Positions 34,805 to 44,343 of a DNA stretch of 64,000 nt are shown here, in pieces. The notes under the pieces are model-generated. The model had not been told where the DNA came from, made no database searches, and saw only the letters and a list, made by a program, of their open reading frames with translations. The translations under genes and the position numbers were made by a program. How positions within the stretch are numbered: position 1 is the first letter of the stretch; each line of letters starts with the position of its first letter. Source of the stretch: Phycisphaerae bacterium (lineage in GTDB: Bacteria; Planctomycetota; Phycisphaerae; Sedimentisphaerales; Anaerobacaceae); the NCBI GenBank assembly GCA_016782865.1, contig JADHXR010000001.1:1-64000 (forward strand), written 5' to 3'.

Positions 34805-37768
34805 ATGTCCAGAAAACTTGTTTGTTTGATGTCTTTTGTTTTTGTCCTGGTGCTGGCCGGCAATGCCGCGGCCCAGCCCGACCCGGCTACGGTCATGGAC
34901 GGGCATGTGTACCTGTTGAACGACGCCAATTTCGTCGACGCTACAGTGCCGGATGACTCAGCAGTTGGCCTCGCAGGGAATATTGTGGGCGAGCCGTATC
35001 TGGCTGAGGGTCTCTTCGGCAAGGCGCTATCGTTTGATGGAGTCGATGACGGAGTCCACATCCCGGATTCGCAGTGGATCAACGTAACCAATGGTCCTTG
35101 GCCGAATCGTACTGTGGTGACTGTCTTTAAATGTGCACACGTCGACAAACCGGAGAAACAGACTGTCTTCGAAGAGGGCGGCCTGACACGCGGGCTCACC
35201 GTATATGTCCACGAGGGCCTGGTCTACGTGGGAGGATGGAACAAGGCAGAGTATCAATGGAATCCGGGTACATGGATTTCTGCCCCCATCAGTTCAAACG
35301 AATGGCACACGGTTGCCTTGGTGATCAGAGACGGTGCCGATGCCCAGGAAGAAGACAAATTCGAGATGTGGATGGACGGGGACCTTATAGGCAAGGGTGT
35401 CGGTGGTCAAATCTACAATCACGGCAATGACAACGCGATCGGGTATACGAAGCAGAACAATGTGTTTCATGACGGCAATGCTTCCGGCAACGGTTGGTTT
35501 TTCGAAGGACTCGTTGACGAAGTCTGGATTCTCAATCAAGCACTGACACCACCCGAATTAGCTGCTATGGCGGGTACTACGTGGCCCTACGCCTATGGCC
35601 CGGACCCAGCCAATCGTGCCGAACTCGAAGAGTTCTCGGCGTTGCTTGCGTGGGAAGCCGGAGACGGCGCCGTCTCACACGATGTGTATCTTGGCAGCAG
35701 TCTGGACGATGTAATCGCCGGTGCTGCGGATACATTCCTGGGCAACCAGCCCGCAACATCTTTATTTGCTGCGGATCTTGTTCCGGAGACGACATACTAC
35801 TGGCGTGTCGATGAAGTCAGCGACGCTGATCCGAACAACCCCTCCATAGGGGAAGTCTGGAGCTTCTCGCTTCTACCCAGGCGCGCCTACGATCCTGACC
35901 CGGCGGATGGCACGATGACTGTCGGTGCGACGGCCAATTTGACGTGGACGCCCGGTTGGAGCCCGATCATGCATCAGGTATACTTCGGGACCGATCCTGA
36001 TGAGGTTGCCAATGCGGCGGACGCCCCGCTCGTGATGGACGTTGGCTATGATACCGGCGAGTTGCAGCCGGGTAAAACCTACTACTGGCGCATCGATGAG
36101 TTCTACGGCGCAGAGACGGTCAAGGGTCCGGTCTGGTCCTTCACCACAATGGTCTATGACCAGGACACGCCGTTTGATTATGACACCGGCGCCACTCGCG
36201 ATATTTCGCTTGATCTGGGTGCGGCGCTGGACTGGACCGACCCGATCGCCCGGCTGGCGGTTTCTTACACCGGCATCGCCGGCTCAGGCACCGTTTCAGT
36301 CGATGAGGCAGCCGGCACGACCACGATAGTCGGCAGAGGCGCCGATATCTGGGGCACATCTGATCAGTTCCAGTATGCCTACACGACGCTCACCGGTAAT
36401 GGCTCGATGACCGTCAAGGTCGACAGTCTGGCCTTCACAGATCCGTGGACCAAGGCGGGCATCATGATCCGCGAGACCCTGGATGCTGGTTCGTCGTTTG
36501 CGATGATCGCCGCAACCGGCAGCAACGGCGTGAGATTCCAGGCCAGGACAATGGCCGATCAAGACGCCGACGCCGATGACGCCGTGGCGACGGCTGAGGC
36601 AATGGCCCTGACGGCACCGGTCTGGATCAAGATCGAGCGGATGTTCCCGATGATCAATGCCTACTATTCCACCGACGGCGTGACGTTTATTCCCTCGACG
36701 TGGAATCCGCAGGTGATCCCGATGACACCGGCGCCGATTCATATCGGCCTGGCGGTGACATCGCATTCCGGCGCCGATACGTATGCCGAGGCCGTGTTCT
36801 CAGAGCTTAGCTCCGACGGTGGCGTCATGCCCGGACCGCTGACCTCGGTCGAGATCGGCGGCTTGGCGGCCAATTCGGCCGAGCCGATGTATCTGGTCCT
36901 GGAAGATGCTTCCGGCGCTTCGGCGGCGGTCATGAATCCTGACCCCGCTGCTACGCAGCAGACCATTGCCACCGATTTCATAGTGGACCTGGCCGACTTC
37001 GCCATCGACCGGACCGCGGTTACCAAAGTGTCGCTGGTTATCGGTGACCTTGACGCCCCGGTTCCCGGCGGCACAGGATCCCTGACCATCCACAACGTCA
37101 GGTTGCTTCCGGCACTGCCGTTGATCGTCCTGGTCTCCGGAAACCACGATTACGATGCAGATGGCGTTGTAGACGATTTCGCGTTGAGGGATCTACTCGA
37201 TGCTCAAGACTACAAGGTCGATTATCAGCCGGGTAACTGGACAGAGTTGGACGACGACAAGATCGCTGCGCTGAATGCCGCCGACCTGGTGATCATAAGC
37301 CGCACCACCAACAGCGGCGACTATAACGGCGGCGATGAGCCGACGCAGTGGAATTCAATCACGACGCCGATGATCGTGAGTTCGACCCATCTCGTGAGGA
37401 ACAGCCGGTGGAAATTGCTGGATACCGGCGGCACCCCGACCGGTGCTCCTATGATGGATCTTGCGGATGGCAGCCAGATACAGGCGATAGATGAAACTGT
37501 GGGTGTATGCTCATTCCCGGACATTGATGCTGCGAATGTTGGCAACGGTGTACTTCTGGCATCAGGTGGAGGCTGGCCGTGGATTGTCGAATGGGAAGCC
37601 GGGGTAGAATACTACGCCGGCGCAGGCCAGACGGCAGGCGGTCCACGTGTATTCTTCGCCGCCGGCACGCAAGAGGCCGAGGGTGTCTCCAATTGGGGCG
37701 AGTGGAACCTCACGGCTGACGGCGAGGCGGTATACCTGGATACAGTCAGTAGACTGTTGGGCAACTAG
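34805..37768 (+). CDS. M7: secreted LamG, Fn3-like, DUF1349-like and ThuA-like mosaic protein
   Basis: Secreted 987-residue protein (signal peptide MSRKLVCLMSFVFVLVLAGNAAA). Order: LamG-like jelly roll (about 28-255), two Fn3-like modules (about 258-450, TYYWRVDEVSD, TYYWRIDEFYG), a DUF1349-like concanavalin domain (about 455-670, YAYTTLTGNGSMTVKVDSLA ... KAGIMIRETLD ... WIKIERMF), a short beta segment (about 675-770, VSLVIGDLDAPVPGGTG), and a C-terminal ThuA-like domain (about 775-987, VSGNHDYDADGVVDDF). The DUF1349-like block (nt about 36170-37110) is nearly the same as in M8. The ThuA-like domain matches the N-terminus of M4. Confidence 0.9.
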   Translation: MSRKLVCLMSFVFVLVLAGNAAAQPDPATVMDGHVYLLNDANFVDATVPDDSAVGLAGNIVGEPYLAEGLFGKALSFDGVDDGVHIPDSQWINVTNGPWPNRTVVTVFKCAHVDKPEKQTVFEEGGLTRGLTVYVHEGLVYVGGWNKAEYQWNPGTWISAPISSNEWHTVALVIRDGADAQEEDKFEMWMDGDLIGKGVGGQIYNHGNDNAIGYTKQNNVFHDGNASGNGWFFEGLVDEVWILNQALTPPELAAMAGTTWPYAYGPDPANRAELEEFSALLAWEAGDGAVSHDVYLGSSLDDVIAGAADTFLGNQPATSLFAADLVPETTYYWRVDEVSDADPNNPSIGEVWSFSLLPRRAYDPDPADGTMTVGATANLTWTPGWSPIMHQVYFGTDPDEVANAADAPLVMDVGYDTGELQPGKTYYWRIDEFYGAETVKGPVWSFTTMVYDQDTPFDYDTGATRDISLDLGAALDWTDPIARLAVSYTGIAGSGTVSVDEAAGTTTIVGRGADIWGTSDQFQYAYTTLTGNGSMTVKVDSLAFTDPWTKAGIMIRETLDAGSSFAMIAATGSNGVRFQARTMADQDADADDAVATAEAMALTAPVWIKIERMFPMINAYYSTDGVTFIPSTWNPQVIPMTPAPIHIGLAVTSHSGADTYAEAVFSELSSDGGVMPGPLTSVEIGGLAANSAEPMYLVLEDASGASAAVMNPDPAATQQTIATDFIVDLADFAIDRTAVTKVSLVIGDLDAPVPGGTGSLTIHNVRLLPALPLIVLVSGNHDYDADGVVDDFALRDLLDAQDYKVDYQPGNWTELDDDKIAALNAADLVIISRTTNSGDYNGGDEPTQWNSITTPMIVSSTHLVRNSRWKLLDTGGTPTGAPMMDLADGSQIQAIDETVGVCSFPDIDAANVGNGVLLASGGGWPWIVEWEAGVEYYAGAGQTAGGPRVFFAAGTQEAEGVSNWGEWNLTADGEAVYLDTVSRLLGN

Positions 37769-37830
37769 TTCTCTGTAGAAACAGAGAGAAGAACCAGGCA
37801 GGTACTTGAGGCCTGGCAGGATGATGTCTC

Positions 37831-37872
37831 AGGGCTTGGAGCTGCAAAACGCAGTTCCAGGCCCTTTTCTGT
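37831..37872 (+). terminator. Terminator of M7
   Basis: Inverted repeat with 15-bp arms (AGGGCTTGGAGCTGC, 5-nt loop AAAAC, 37831-37865) followed by TTTTCTG. A different hairpin family from the GGGGCCTGT one, shared only with M8. Confidence 0.9.
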
Positions 37873-37979
37873 GTGCACACACGAAACGCATAGTGCGCCG
37901 TTCACTCGGGGATCACACATCTTGCCGTCCGGCGCCGGCACGATATTCCCCGAATATCCTATCTTTTTAGTTTTTTTTC

Positions 37980-38009
37980 TTGACGACGGAGCATTTGTTT
38001 TGGTATAAA
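37980..38009 (+). promoter_or_regulatory. Promoter of M8
   Basis: TTGACG, 18-bp spacer, TATAAA in TTGGTATAAAT, with a TTTTTTTTC tract before the -35 as in M7. Confidence 0.85.
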
Positions 38010-38015
38010 TGAAGA

Positions 38016-38353
38016 AGGTCAAGCTTGCAGGTTTGGTGGTTTCGCGTTATGGCGCGTGCTTCAGGCTTTCCGGTGGAGGAGCATGCTGGTGCGTTAATTG
38101 TTGCGCACGTCAATCAGGGGCCCGTATCGGGGTCTGGATGGAAGGAGGCCGCATTGTTGTTGCATTAGATTGTCCTGGCTAAATACCCGAGTCCGCTGGA
38201 GGTATGCACTTTTGTAAATCATTTTGTTCTGATTCGTTCTAGACGGGCATAAACTCGCACGATTAATCGTGCTTGTCAGAAACTAAAGCATGTTCTGGCG
38301 CGTGGCCAAAGCATGGCTACTAAAAACTTATCTTTTTTGAAGGAGGACAGATC
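38016..38353 (+). promoter_or_regulatory. Conserved long 5' leader of M8 (type B)
   Basis: About 340 nt matching the M7 leader. The pre-RBS hairpin is kept (arms 38289-38299 and 38305-38315) despite base changes. A CCCGTATCGGG mini-hairpin and GGAAGGAGGC are also shared with the M9 leader. Confidence 0.65.
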
Positions 38354-41300
38354 ATGTCCAGAAAACTTGTTTGTTTGATGTCTTTTATTGTGGTCCTGGG
38401 TATGACAGCCGTCAGCCCCGCCGGCTTGGATGACGATCCGAACCTCGTCGGCTGGTGGAAGTTCGACGGCGATACACTCGATTCGTCCGGCAACGGCCGC
38501 GATGGCACACTTGTCGGCGACGCATTTCTCGTCGACGTCGGGCTGCACGGCGGCGCCGTGTCGCTAGACGGCAGCAGTGACTATGTCGAAATCGTCGGCT
38601 ATACGGGCATCAACGCCGACCGTACTGACCCCGACAATCCCTTCAACCCGGCATTCAGCGTTGCCTGCTGGGTCAAGACGACGGACACCGAGGGTGGATT
38701 TGTGACCTGGGGCAGCAGCGATGGTACCGGCGTAGGCGGTCAATACCAATCCTTCCGCGTCGAATCAGGTAGACTGCGTGCCGAGCACGGCAACGGTAAT
38801 CTTCAGAGTGATACCTCAGTCAACGACGGTGAATGGCGCCATGTTGTCCAAACCACAGTCGAGGGCGGCAACCTCAGGGTTCCGAACACTATCCTCTACA
38901 TCGACGGGGTGGAAGATGCAATCAGGGGCGGCAGCAACAACATCTTCAACATTACGGAAGCTGCCGATGTCAGAATCGGCAGCCGTGCCTCCAGTAACGA
39001 CCGGTTCCTTGACGCAGAGTTTGACGATGTTCGAATCTACAGCCGCGTGCTGGATGCGAACGAGGTTGCTGAGCTGGCCATCCGACCCAAGTCCTATGCC
39101 GCCGCTCCGGCCATTGGCGCCATGGTCGAAGACGTGTCAGTCCTCCTGGGCTGGTTGCCCGGAGGCTTTGCGGTTGAGCACGATGTCTATGTCGGCACGA
39201 CCGCTGAGCTTGGTGCGGATCAGCTTCTGGGTCGCCAGGCCGCTACAAGCGCCCTTGCCGCAGGCCTTGAAAAGGACACGACCTATTACTGGAGAGTTGA
39301 CGATGTCACTGCAGACGGGACGGTAGTCCTCGGTGACGTCTGGAGCTTCTGGGTTCCCCCAAGAAGTTCATACAACCCCAGCATAGACGGCATTACAATT
39401 CTGGAAACCAGCGCCAATCTCAGTTGGGCCGCGGGCTTTGCCCCGATCATGCACCAGGTATACTTCGGCTCCGATGCCGATCAGGTTGCCAACGCAGCGG
39501 ACGCTCCGCTGGTGATGGACATTGGCTATGATACCGGCGAGTTGCAGCCGGCCACAACCTACTATTGGCGCGTCGACGAGTTCTACGGCGCAGATACGGT
39601 CAAGGGTCAGGTCTGGAGCTTCAGCACCGTGCCCGTACTGCCCATGACGGACGATCCGAGTCTCGTCGCCCTGTGGACGTTTGACGGCGATTCCGGCGGC
39701 GTCGTGCTTGATCAGTCAGGCAACGCCAACCATGTCGCGCTCGAAAATGGCGCACAGGTCATAGCCGGCCACGGCGGCGATGTGCTGGACATGGGTGCAG
39801 AGGGATACGGAGCTGTCGCCAACCTGGTCTACGAAAGTACAGGCCTCACCGAGGTAACGGTAAACTCTTGGGTCCGCACTGACGACCCGGGTGCCCAGTA
39901 CGTCCTCTCGTTTGATCGTAACGAGTATTACCGCCTGGCGGTTGGCGCCACACAAGCACCCGTTACTGATGGGCAGGTTGGCTGGCATGTCTTTACCGAT
40001 GCAGGCCAGCTTGACTACGGCAGTGTCACGCGAGTTGACGATGGCGAATGGCATCACATCTCCGGCGTGTTTGACAATGGAACCGCAACTATCTACATCG
40101 ACGGTTTCGCCGAGCCATCAGTAACGATGGGTACTACCTACGGCACGGGCAACACGCGATACGGGCTCGTAGGCGCCAACTCCGAAGCAACCGGCTTCGA
40201 CGGAAGCAACAGTGGCGGACCTCCGATCCAAGGCGAAATCGACGACCTGGCCATCTACGACAAGGCCTTCACCGAAGACGAGATGAGGCAGCTTTATGGT
40301 AATCTCCTGATGGCCTGGCAGCCACAGCCTGCGATAGGTGACTCTGGTGACATCTGGAGTATGACCACACTTTCATGGACACCCGGTGACGGCGCAACAG
40401 AGCATTTTGTCTTCTTCGGCACCGATCCCGATGCGGTTGCAGCCGCCGATGTCTTAGACACAACGGGCATCTATCGCGGATATCAGTCTGAGGCTTCGTA
40501 TGTTATTCCTGAGAAGCTCGACTTTGAGACCAATTACTACTGGCGTGTCGACGAACGGGCCCTCAGCGGCAGTAGTGTCGTTCTCACCAAGGGTCGCGTC
40601 TGGCCCTTCAGCACCGAAGCCGACATCGTCCTCTATGATACCGAGACACCGTTTGATTATGACACCGGCGCCACTCGCGATATTTCGCTTGATCTGGGTG
40701 CGGCGCTGGACTGGACCGATCCGATCGGCCGGCTGGCAGTTTCTTACACCGGCAACGCCGGCTCAGGCAGCGTTACGGTCGATGACGTCAGCGGCACTAC
40801 CACGGTGGTCGGCAGAGGCGCCGACATCTGGGGCACATCTGATCAGTTCCAGTATGCCTATACGACGCTCACCGGTAATGGCTCGATGACCGTCAAGGTC
40901 GACAGTCTGGCCTTCACAGATCCGTGGACCAAGGCCGGCATCATGATCCGCGAGACGTTGGATCCGGGTTCGTCGTTTGCGATGATCGCCGCGACAGGCG
41001 CCAACGGCGTACGGTTCCAGGCACGAGCAATGGCCAACCAAGACGCAACCGCCGACGACGCCGTGGCAACGGATGAGGCAAAGGCCCTGACCGCACCGGT
41101 CTGGATCAAGATCGAACGGATGTTCCCGATGATCAATGCCTACTACTCGACCGACGGCGTGACTTTTGTTCCGATGGGTTGGAATCCGCAGGTGATCCCG
41201 ATGACACCGGCGCCTATTCATATCGGCCTGGCGGTGACGTCGCATTCCGGCGCCGATACGTTTGCCGAGGCCGTGTTCTCTGAGCTCAGCTCCGACGGCG

Positions 41301-42226
41301 GAGTTGCGGCCGGACCGCTGACCTCGGCCGAGATCGGCCTGACGGGCAATGCGGCCGAGCCGATGTATCTGGTTCTGGAAGATGCTTCCGGCGCTGCGTC
41401 GGCGGTCATGAATCCTGATCCGGCTGCTACGCAGCAGACCAGCGCGACCGACTTCGTCGTCTATTTAGCTGATTTCGCCGTCGACATGTCCGCGGTTACC
41501 AAAGTGTCGCTCGTTATCGGTGACCTCGACGCCCCGGCTCCCGGCGGCACGGGCTCGCTGACCATCCACAATGTCAGACTCCTCGGCATCCAAAAGCCGG
41601 TGGGGCACTGGATGCTTGACGGCGACGCTGCCGACAGCTCTGCAACGGGCGCCGACGGAATCGTGGTAGGCGATCCATTATGGGTAGCCGGCGTGGTGGG
41701 CGATGCGCTGGAGTTGGACGGCGTGGACGACTACGTGGACTGCGGCAATCCGGCCGCGCTCGACTTCGGCACAGGCGATTTTGCAATATCCGCATGGATA
41801 AAGCTGACCACGACCGAAAGAGCCACCGTCTATGCCAAGGGCGGCGACAACGGCGGCGGAATACGCTACACATTGGCCATGGGCGAGGCTAACGCCGATA
41901 GGATGACCCTGACCACCGACGACGACAGCACCAAGAGACAGACATTGGGCGCTACCGTAGTCAATGACGGTGCCTGGCATCACGTAGTCGGCATGAGAAG
42001 CGGCAACACCGGGCTTGTGTACGTCGATGGTGTTCTGGATGGAACCCAAGATTTGCCGGATGGGTACGACCTTTCAGGCTCATCCCAGCATAACGCCTTG
42101 ATAGGAGCAATAACCAGCCACACAGACGGCAGCCTGGAGAAGCTCTTCACCGGGACGATCGATGATGTCCGTGTCTACGACCGTGCATTGTCCGACGGTG
42201 AGATTGCCGACCTTGCAGGCTTGTAG
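38354..42226 (+). CDS. M8: giant secreted triple-LamG mosaic protein
   Basis: Secreted 1290-residue protein (MSRKLVCLMSFIVVLGMTAV...), same first 12 residues as M7. Order: LamG 1 (about 28-238, VGWWKFDGDTLDSSGNGRDG), two Fn3-like modules (about 240-425), LamG 2 (about 430-655, ALWTFDGDSGGVVLDQSGN), a third Fn3-like module with TNYYWRVDER, DUF1349-like domain (about 758-970), the short beta segment shared with M7, then LamG 3 (about 1080-1290, GHWMLDGDAADSSATGADG ... DDVRVYDRAL). It ends in LamG rather than the usual C-terminal domain or a ThuA-like domain. No catalytic residues recognised; glycan binding at the surface is the likely role. Confidence 0.9.
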   Translation: MSRKLVCLMSFIVVLGMTAVSPAGLDDDPNLVGWWKFDGDTLDSSGNGRDGTLVGDAFLVDVGLHGGAVSLDGSSDYVEIVGYTGINADRTDPDNPFNPAFSVACWVKTTDTEGGFVTWGSSDGTGVGGQYQSFRVESGRLRAEHGNGNLQSDTSVNDGEWRHVVQTTVEGGNLRVPNTILYIDGVEDAIRGGSNNIFNITEAADVRIGSRASSNDRFLDAEFDDVRIYSRVLDANEVAELAIRPKSYAAAPAIGAMVEDVSVLLGWLPGGFAVEHDVYVGTTAELGADQLLGRQAATSALAAGLEKDTTYYWRVDDVTADGTVVLGDVWSFWVPPRSSYNPSIDGITILETSANLSWAAGFAPIMHQVYFGSDADQVANAADAPLVMDIGYDTGELQPATTYYWRVDEFYGADTVKGQVWSFSTVPVLPMTDDPSLVALWTFDGDSGGVVLDQSGNANHVALENGAQVIAGHGGDVLDMGAEGYGAVANLVYESTGLTEVTVNSWVRTDDPGAQYVLSFDRNEYYRLAVGATQAPVTDGQVGWHVFTDAGQLDYGSVTRVDDGEWHHISGVFDNGTATIYIDGFAEPSVTMGTTYGTGNTRYGLVGANSEATGFDGSNSGGPPIQGEIDDLAIYDKAFTEDEMRQLYGNLLMAWQPQPAIGDSGDIWSMTTLSWTPGDGATEHFVFFGTDPDAVAAADVLDTTGIYRGYQSEASYVIPEKLDFETNYYWRVDERALSGSSVVLTKGRVWPFSTEADIVLYDTETPFDYDTGATRDISLDLGAALDWTDPIGRLAVSYTGNAGSGSVTVDDVSGTTTVVGRGADIWGTSDQFQYAYTTLTGNGSMTVKVDSLAFTDPWTKAGIMIRETLDPGSSFAMIAATGANGVRFQARAMANQDATADDAVATDEAKALTAPVWIKIERMFPMINAYYSTDGVTFVPMGWNPQVIPMTPAPIHIGLAVTSHSGADTFAEAVFSELSSDGGVAAGPLTSAEIGLTGNAAEPMYLVLEDASGAASAVMNPDPAATQQTSATDFVVYLADFAVDMSAVTKVSLVIGDLDAPAPGGTGSLTIHNVRLLGIQKPVGHWMLDGDAADSSATGADGIVVGDPLWVAGVVGDALELDGVDDYVDCGNPAALDFGTGDFAISAWIKLTTTERATVYAKGGDNGGGIRYTLAMGEANADRMTLTTDDDSTKRQTLGATVVNDGAWHHVVGMRSGNTGLVYVDGVLDGTQDLPDGYDLSGSSQHNALIGAITSHTDGSLEKLFTGTIDDVRVYDRALSDGEIADLAGL

Positions 42227-42320
42227 CATCGTTCACACGGATGAAGATCTGCACGTGACAGCAAGGCTGTCGTGGCATGGGAAAAGGCCAGGGTATTTTG
42301 GCCTGGCTGAATGACGTCTC

Positions 42321-42361
42321 AGGGCTTGGAGCTGCAAAACGCAGTTCCAAGCCCTTTTCTT
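42321..42361 (+). terminator. Terminator of M8
   Basis: Perfect 15-bp inverted repeat (AGGGCTTGGAGCTGC, loop AAAAC, 42321-42355) followed by TTTTCTTAT. Confidence 0.93.
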
Positions 42362-42406
42362 ATGGACACACAAAGCCACTAAAAACACCAAAAAAGGCTC
42401 TTTACT

Positions 42407-42488
42407 AACCACTAATCTGCGCTAATCCTCGCTAATCTCAAAACAACAACTCAGTCTTGTTAGTGTCAATTAGTGTAGATTAGTGGTT
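42407..42488. repeat. Inverted short-period repeat between convergent M8 and sulfatase genes
   Basis: Left arm AACCACTAATCTGCGCTAAT..., right arm ...ATTAGTGTAGATTAGTGGTT. Each arm is built of 8-10 bp CTAATC / TTAGTG units. It could form a long hairpin between two convergent genes. Confidence 0.8.
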
Positions 42489-42533
42489 CTAATCTCTTCA
42501 TTCATTTTTCTACTCGCCTTCTGTTCCGTAACT

Positions 42534-44003
42534 CTATCGGCGCCGCTGCTCGGAAGGTTTGGGGTTCTTCGTTTTGCTGTGGTCCTTCATACAAAGTTCC
42601 TTATCAAGGACCTCGCCGGGAACGTGCGGCTGGTGGGCTTGCCGTGCAAACTCGACCATCTTCGCAAGCGTGTCAGGATTCTGCGGAGCCACGTTGTTTT
42701 GCTCTTCGATGTCACTGCTGAGGTCGTACAGCTCCCACTGCCCTTTTTGGGATTTGTAGGCCTTCCAATTACCCCAGCGAACGGCGGTCTGTCCCATGAA
42801 CTCCCAATACAGATACTCGTGCCTCTTCTGCGCGCGGCCGGCCGCCCTTGCGCCGAGTAGTGCCGGAAGTATGGAGATTCCATCGATGTCGCCCGGGCAG
42901 TCCGCCCCGGCAAGCTCCGCCAGCGTCGGCATAACATCGGGGAAGTACCCCAGGTGCTCGCTGACCGAGCCCGCTTTTATCCTGCCGGGCCACCGCACGA
43001 TAAACGGAATGCGCAGGCCCCCTTCATAGAGCAAACCCTTGCGGCCCCTGAAAACCTTGCCAGTTTTCGGATCGACATTCGGCCCGAAGAAGCCGTGAGG
43101 ATGGGTCTTGTTGGCGAAATACAGATTGCCCCCGTTGTCGCCGCAGACGAATACTATCGTATTGTCGTCTATCTTCAGATCTTTGAGCAGGCCCATGATC
43201 TGCCCGATCTGCCTGTCGATCATGTTGACCATCGCGGCGTACCTTTGGGCCTCGTCCTTCTTGACCGAGTAGCCGGCATCCCATTTCTTGTCTTTGTACT
43301 TCTGCCAGGAAGGCTCGTCCTCCGGCAGCCCCCAAGCCCCATGCGGAGGCGTCCAGGGACAATAGCACAAGAACGGCTTGTCCTTGTTCTGTCGAATGAA
43401 CTTCATCGATTCTGCGAAGATGACCTGATGCGAGAACGTTTCGCCCTCGTACAAGGCGCCCGTGTTACCTTTCAACGGCACCTCTTCGCTGTTCCTGACA
43501 AGATAAGCCGGGAAGAACGTGTGGGCGTGGACCTGATCGTAGTAGCCGAGAAAAACGTCGAAGCCGTGCTTCTCAGGCACGCCCGTGGTGCCGCGTCCGC
43601 CAATGCCCCATTTGCCGAAACCGCCGGTAGCGTAGCCGCCCCTTTTGAGAACCTGGGCCACGGTCACGTCCTCGGCACGAATTGCCTCCTGGCCGGGATT
43701 CCTGCGCACCGAAGTGTGCCCCATGTGCTTGCCCGTCATAAGGGTACTGCGGGTAGGAGCGCATACGGGCGCCCCGGCGAGCATCTGGGTAAATCTCATC
43801 CCCTCGGCCACGATCCTGTCAATGTTGGGCGTCTCCATTATCGGGTGCCCCATGCACGAAAGCTCGTAATATCCAAGCTCGTCCAGTATCAGGAAAACGA
43901 TGTTCGGCTTGCTGCCGCCCGCCCCAATTACAAAATTGCGGTTCGCCAGCAGCAGCGAAGCGCCGGAAGCTCCGGCAAGTTTCAGAAAATCGCGACGATT
44001 CAT
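42534..44003 (-). CDS. Secreted type I sulfatase with Tat-like signal
   Basis: Sulfate-ester hydrolase of 489 residues. The start at 44003 (MNRRDFLKLAGASGASLLLA, Tat-like) has AAGGAG six bases upstream; a longer frame to 44165 has nothing to support it. Metal site NIVFLILDELGYYELS (Asp41, with Glu42 where the first sulfatase has Gln). The formylglycine site is Cys81 in VCAPTRSTLMTG, a CxPxR motif with Thr at the fourth position. GKWGIGG and VCGDNGGN are further family motifs. The C-terminal part, with WELYDLSSDIEEQNNVA, resembles A/N-acetylgalactosamine-type sulfatases. Convergent with M8. Confidence 0.93.
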   Translation of the reverse strand: MNRRDFLKLAGASGASLLLANRNFVIGAGGSKPNIVFLILDELGYYELSCMGHPIMETPNIDRIVAEGMRFTQMLAGAPVCAPTRSTLMTGKHMGHTSVRRNPGQEAIRAEDVTVAQVLKRGGYATGGFGKWGIGGRGTTGVPEKHGFDVFLGYYDQVHAHTFFPAYLVRNSEEVPLKGNTGALYEGETFSHQVIFAESMKFIRQNKDKPFLCYCPWTPPHGAWGLPEDEPSWQKYKDKKWDAGYSVKKDEAQRYAAMVNMIDRQIGQIMGLLKDLKIDDNTIVFVCGDNGGNLYFANKTHPHGFFGPNVDPKTGKVFRGRKGLLYEGGLRIPFIVRWPGRIKAGSVSEHLGYFPDVMPTLAELAGADCPGDIDGISILPALLGARAAGRAQKRHEYLYWEFMGQTAVRWGNWKAYKSQKGQWELYDLSSDIEEQNNVAPQNPDTLAKMVEFARQAHQPHVPGEVLDKELCMKDHSKTKNPKPSEQRRR

Positions 44004-44343
44004 ACTCATCTCCTTTTCAAGAATATCCTGTCGTGGGTAGTGCCCGCCTATTCTCTCAGAAACCTCGCCCGCAAGCCAGCACAAAAACCGCCATCCACAG
44101 AGCATTCGCAATTCACTGGAGTTAGCAACCGTCAGAATAAATGACAGGCCATCCACATCACTCACTACGTTCGCTCAGTGGCTCGGGCCCATCGCCTCCA
44201 AAGGATTGCGTATGGACTTCGGGCAAGGGGGTGTTATACTTTCAGCCATAGGGTTCCGAAGTCTTGTGCGGAAACCATATGAACATTGTTGGGCTTTTAC
44301 TGAATGACACGTTGAGTAGGTCTGTGGAGGATTATCGCGAGAA

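Noticed and set aside
19052-42226. PEP-CTERM, LPxTG or dockerin sorting signals on the mosaic proteins
   Set aside because: The C-termini end in beta strands such as FDDIRLY with no hydrophobic anchor or calcium-loop repeats.
18854-42361. CRISPR array or phage-type repeats in the repetitive part
   Set aside because: The repeats are protein modules and gene cassettes of 90 codons or more, with no short direct repeat-spacer pattern and no cas genes.
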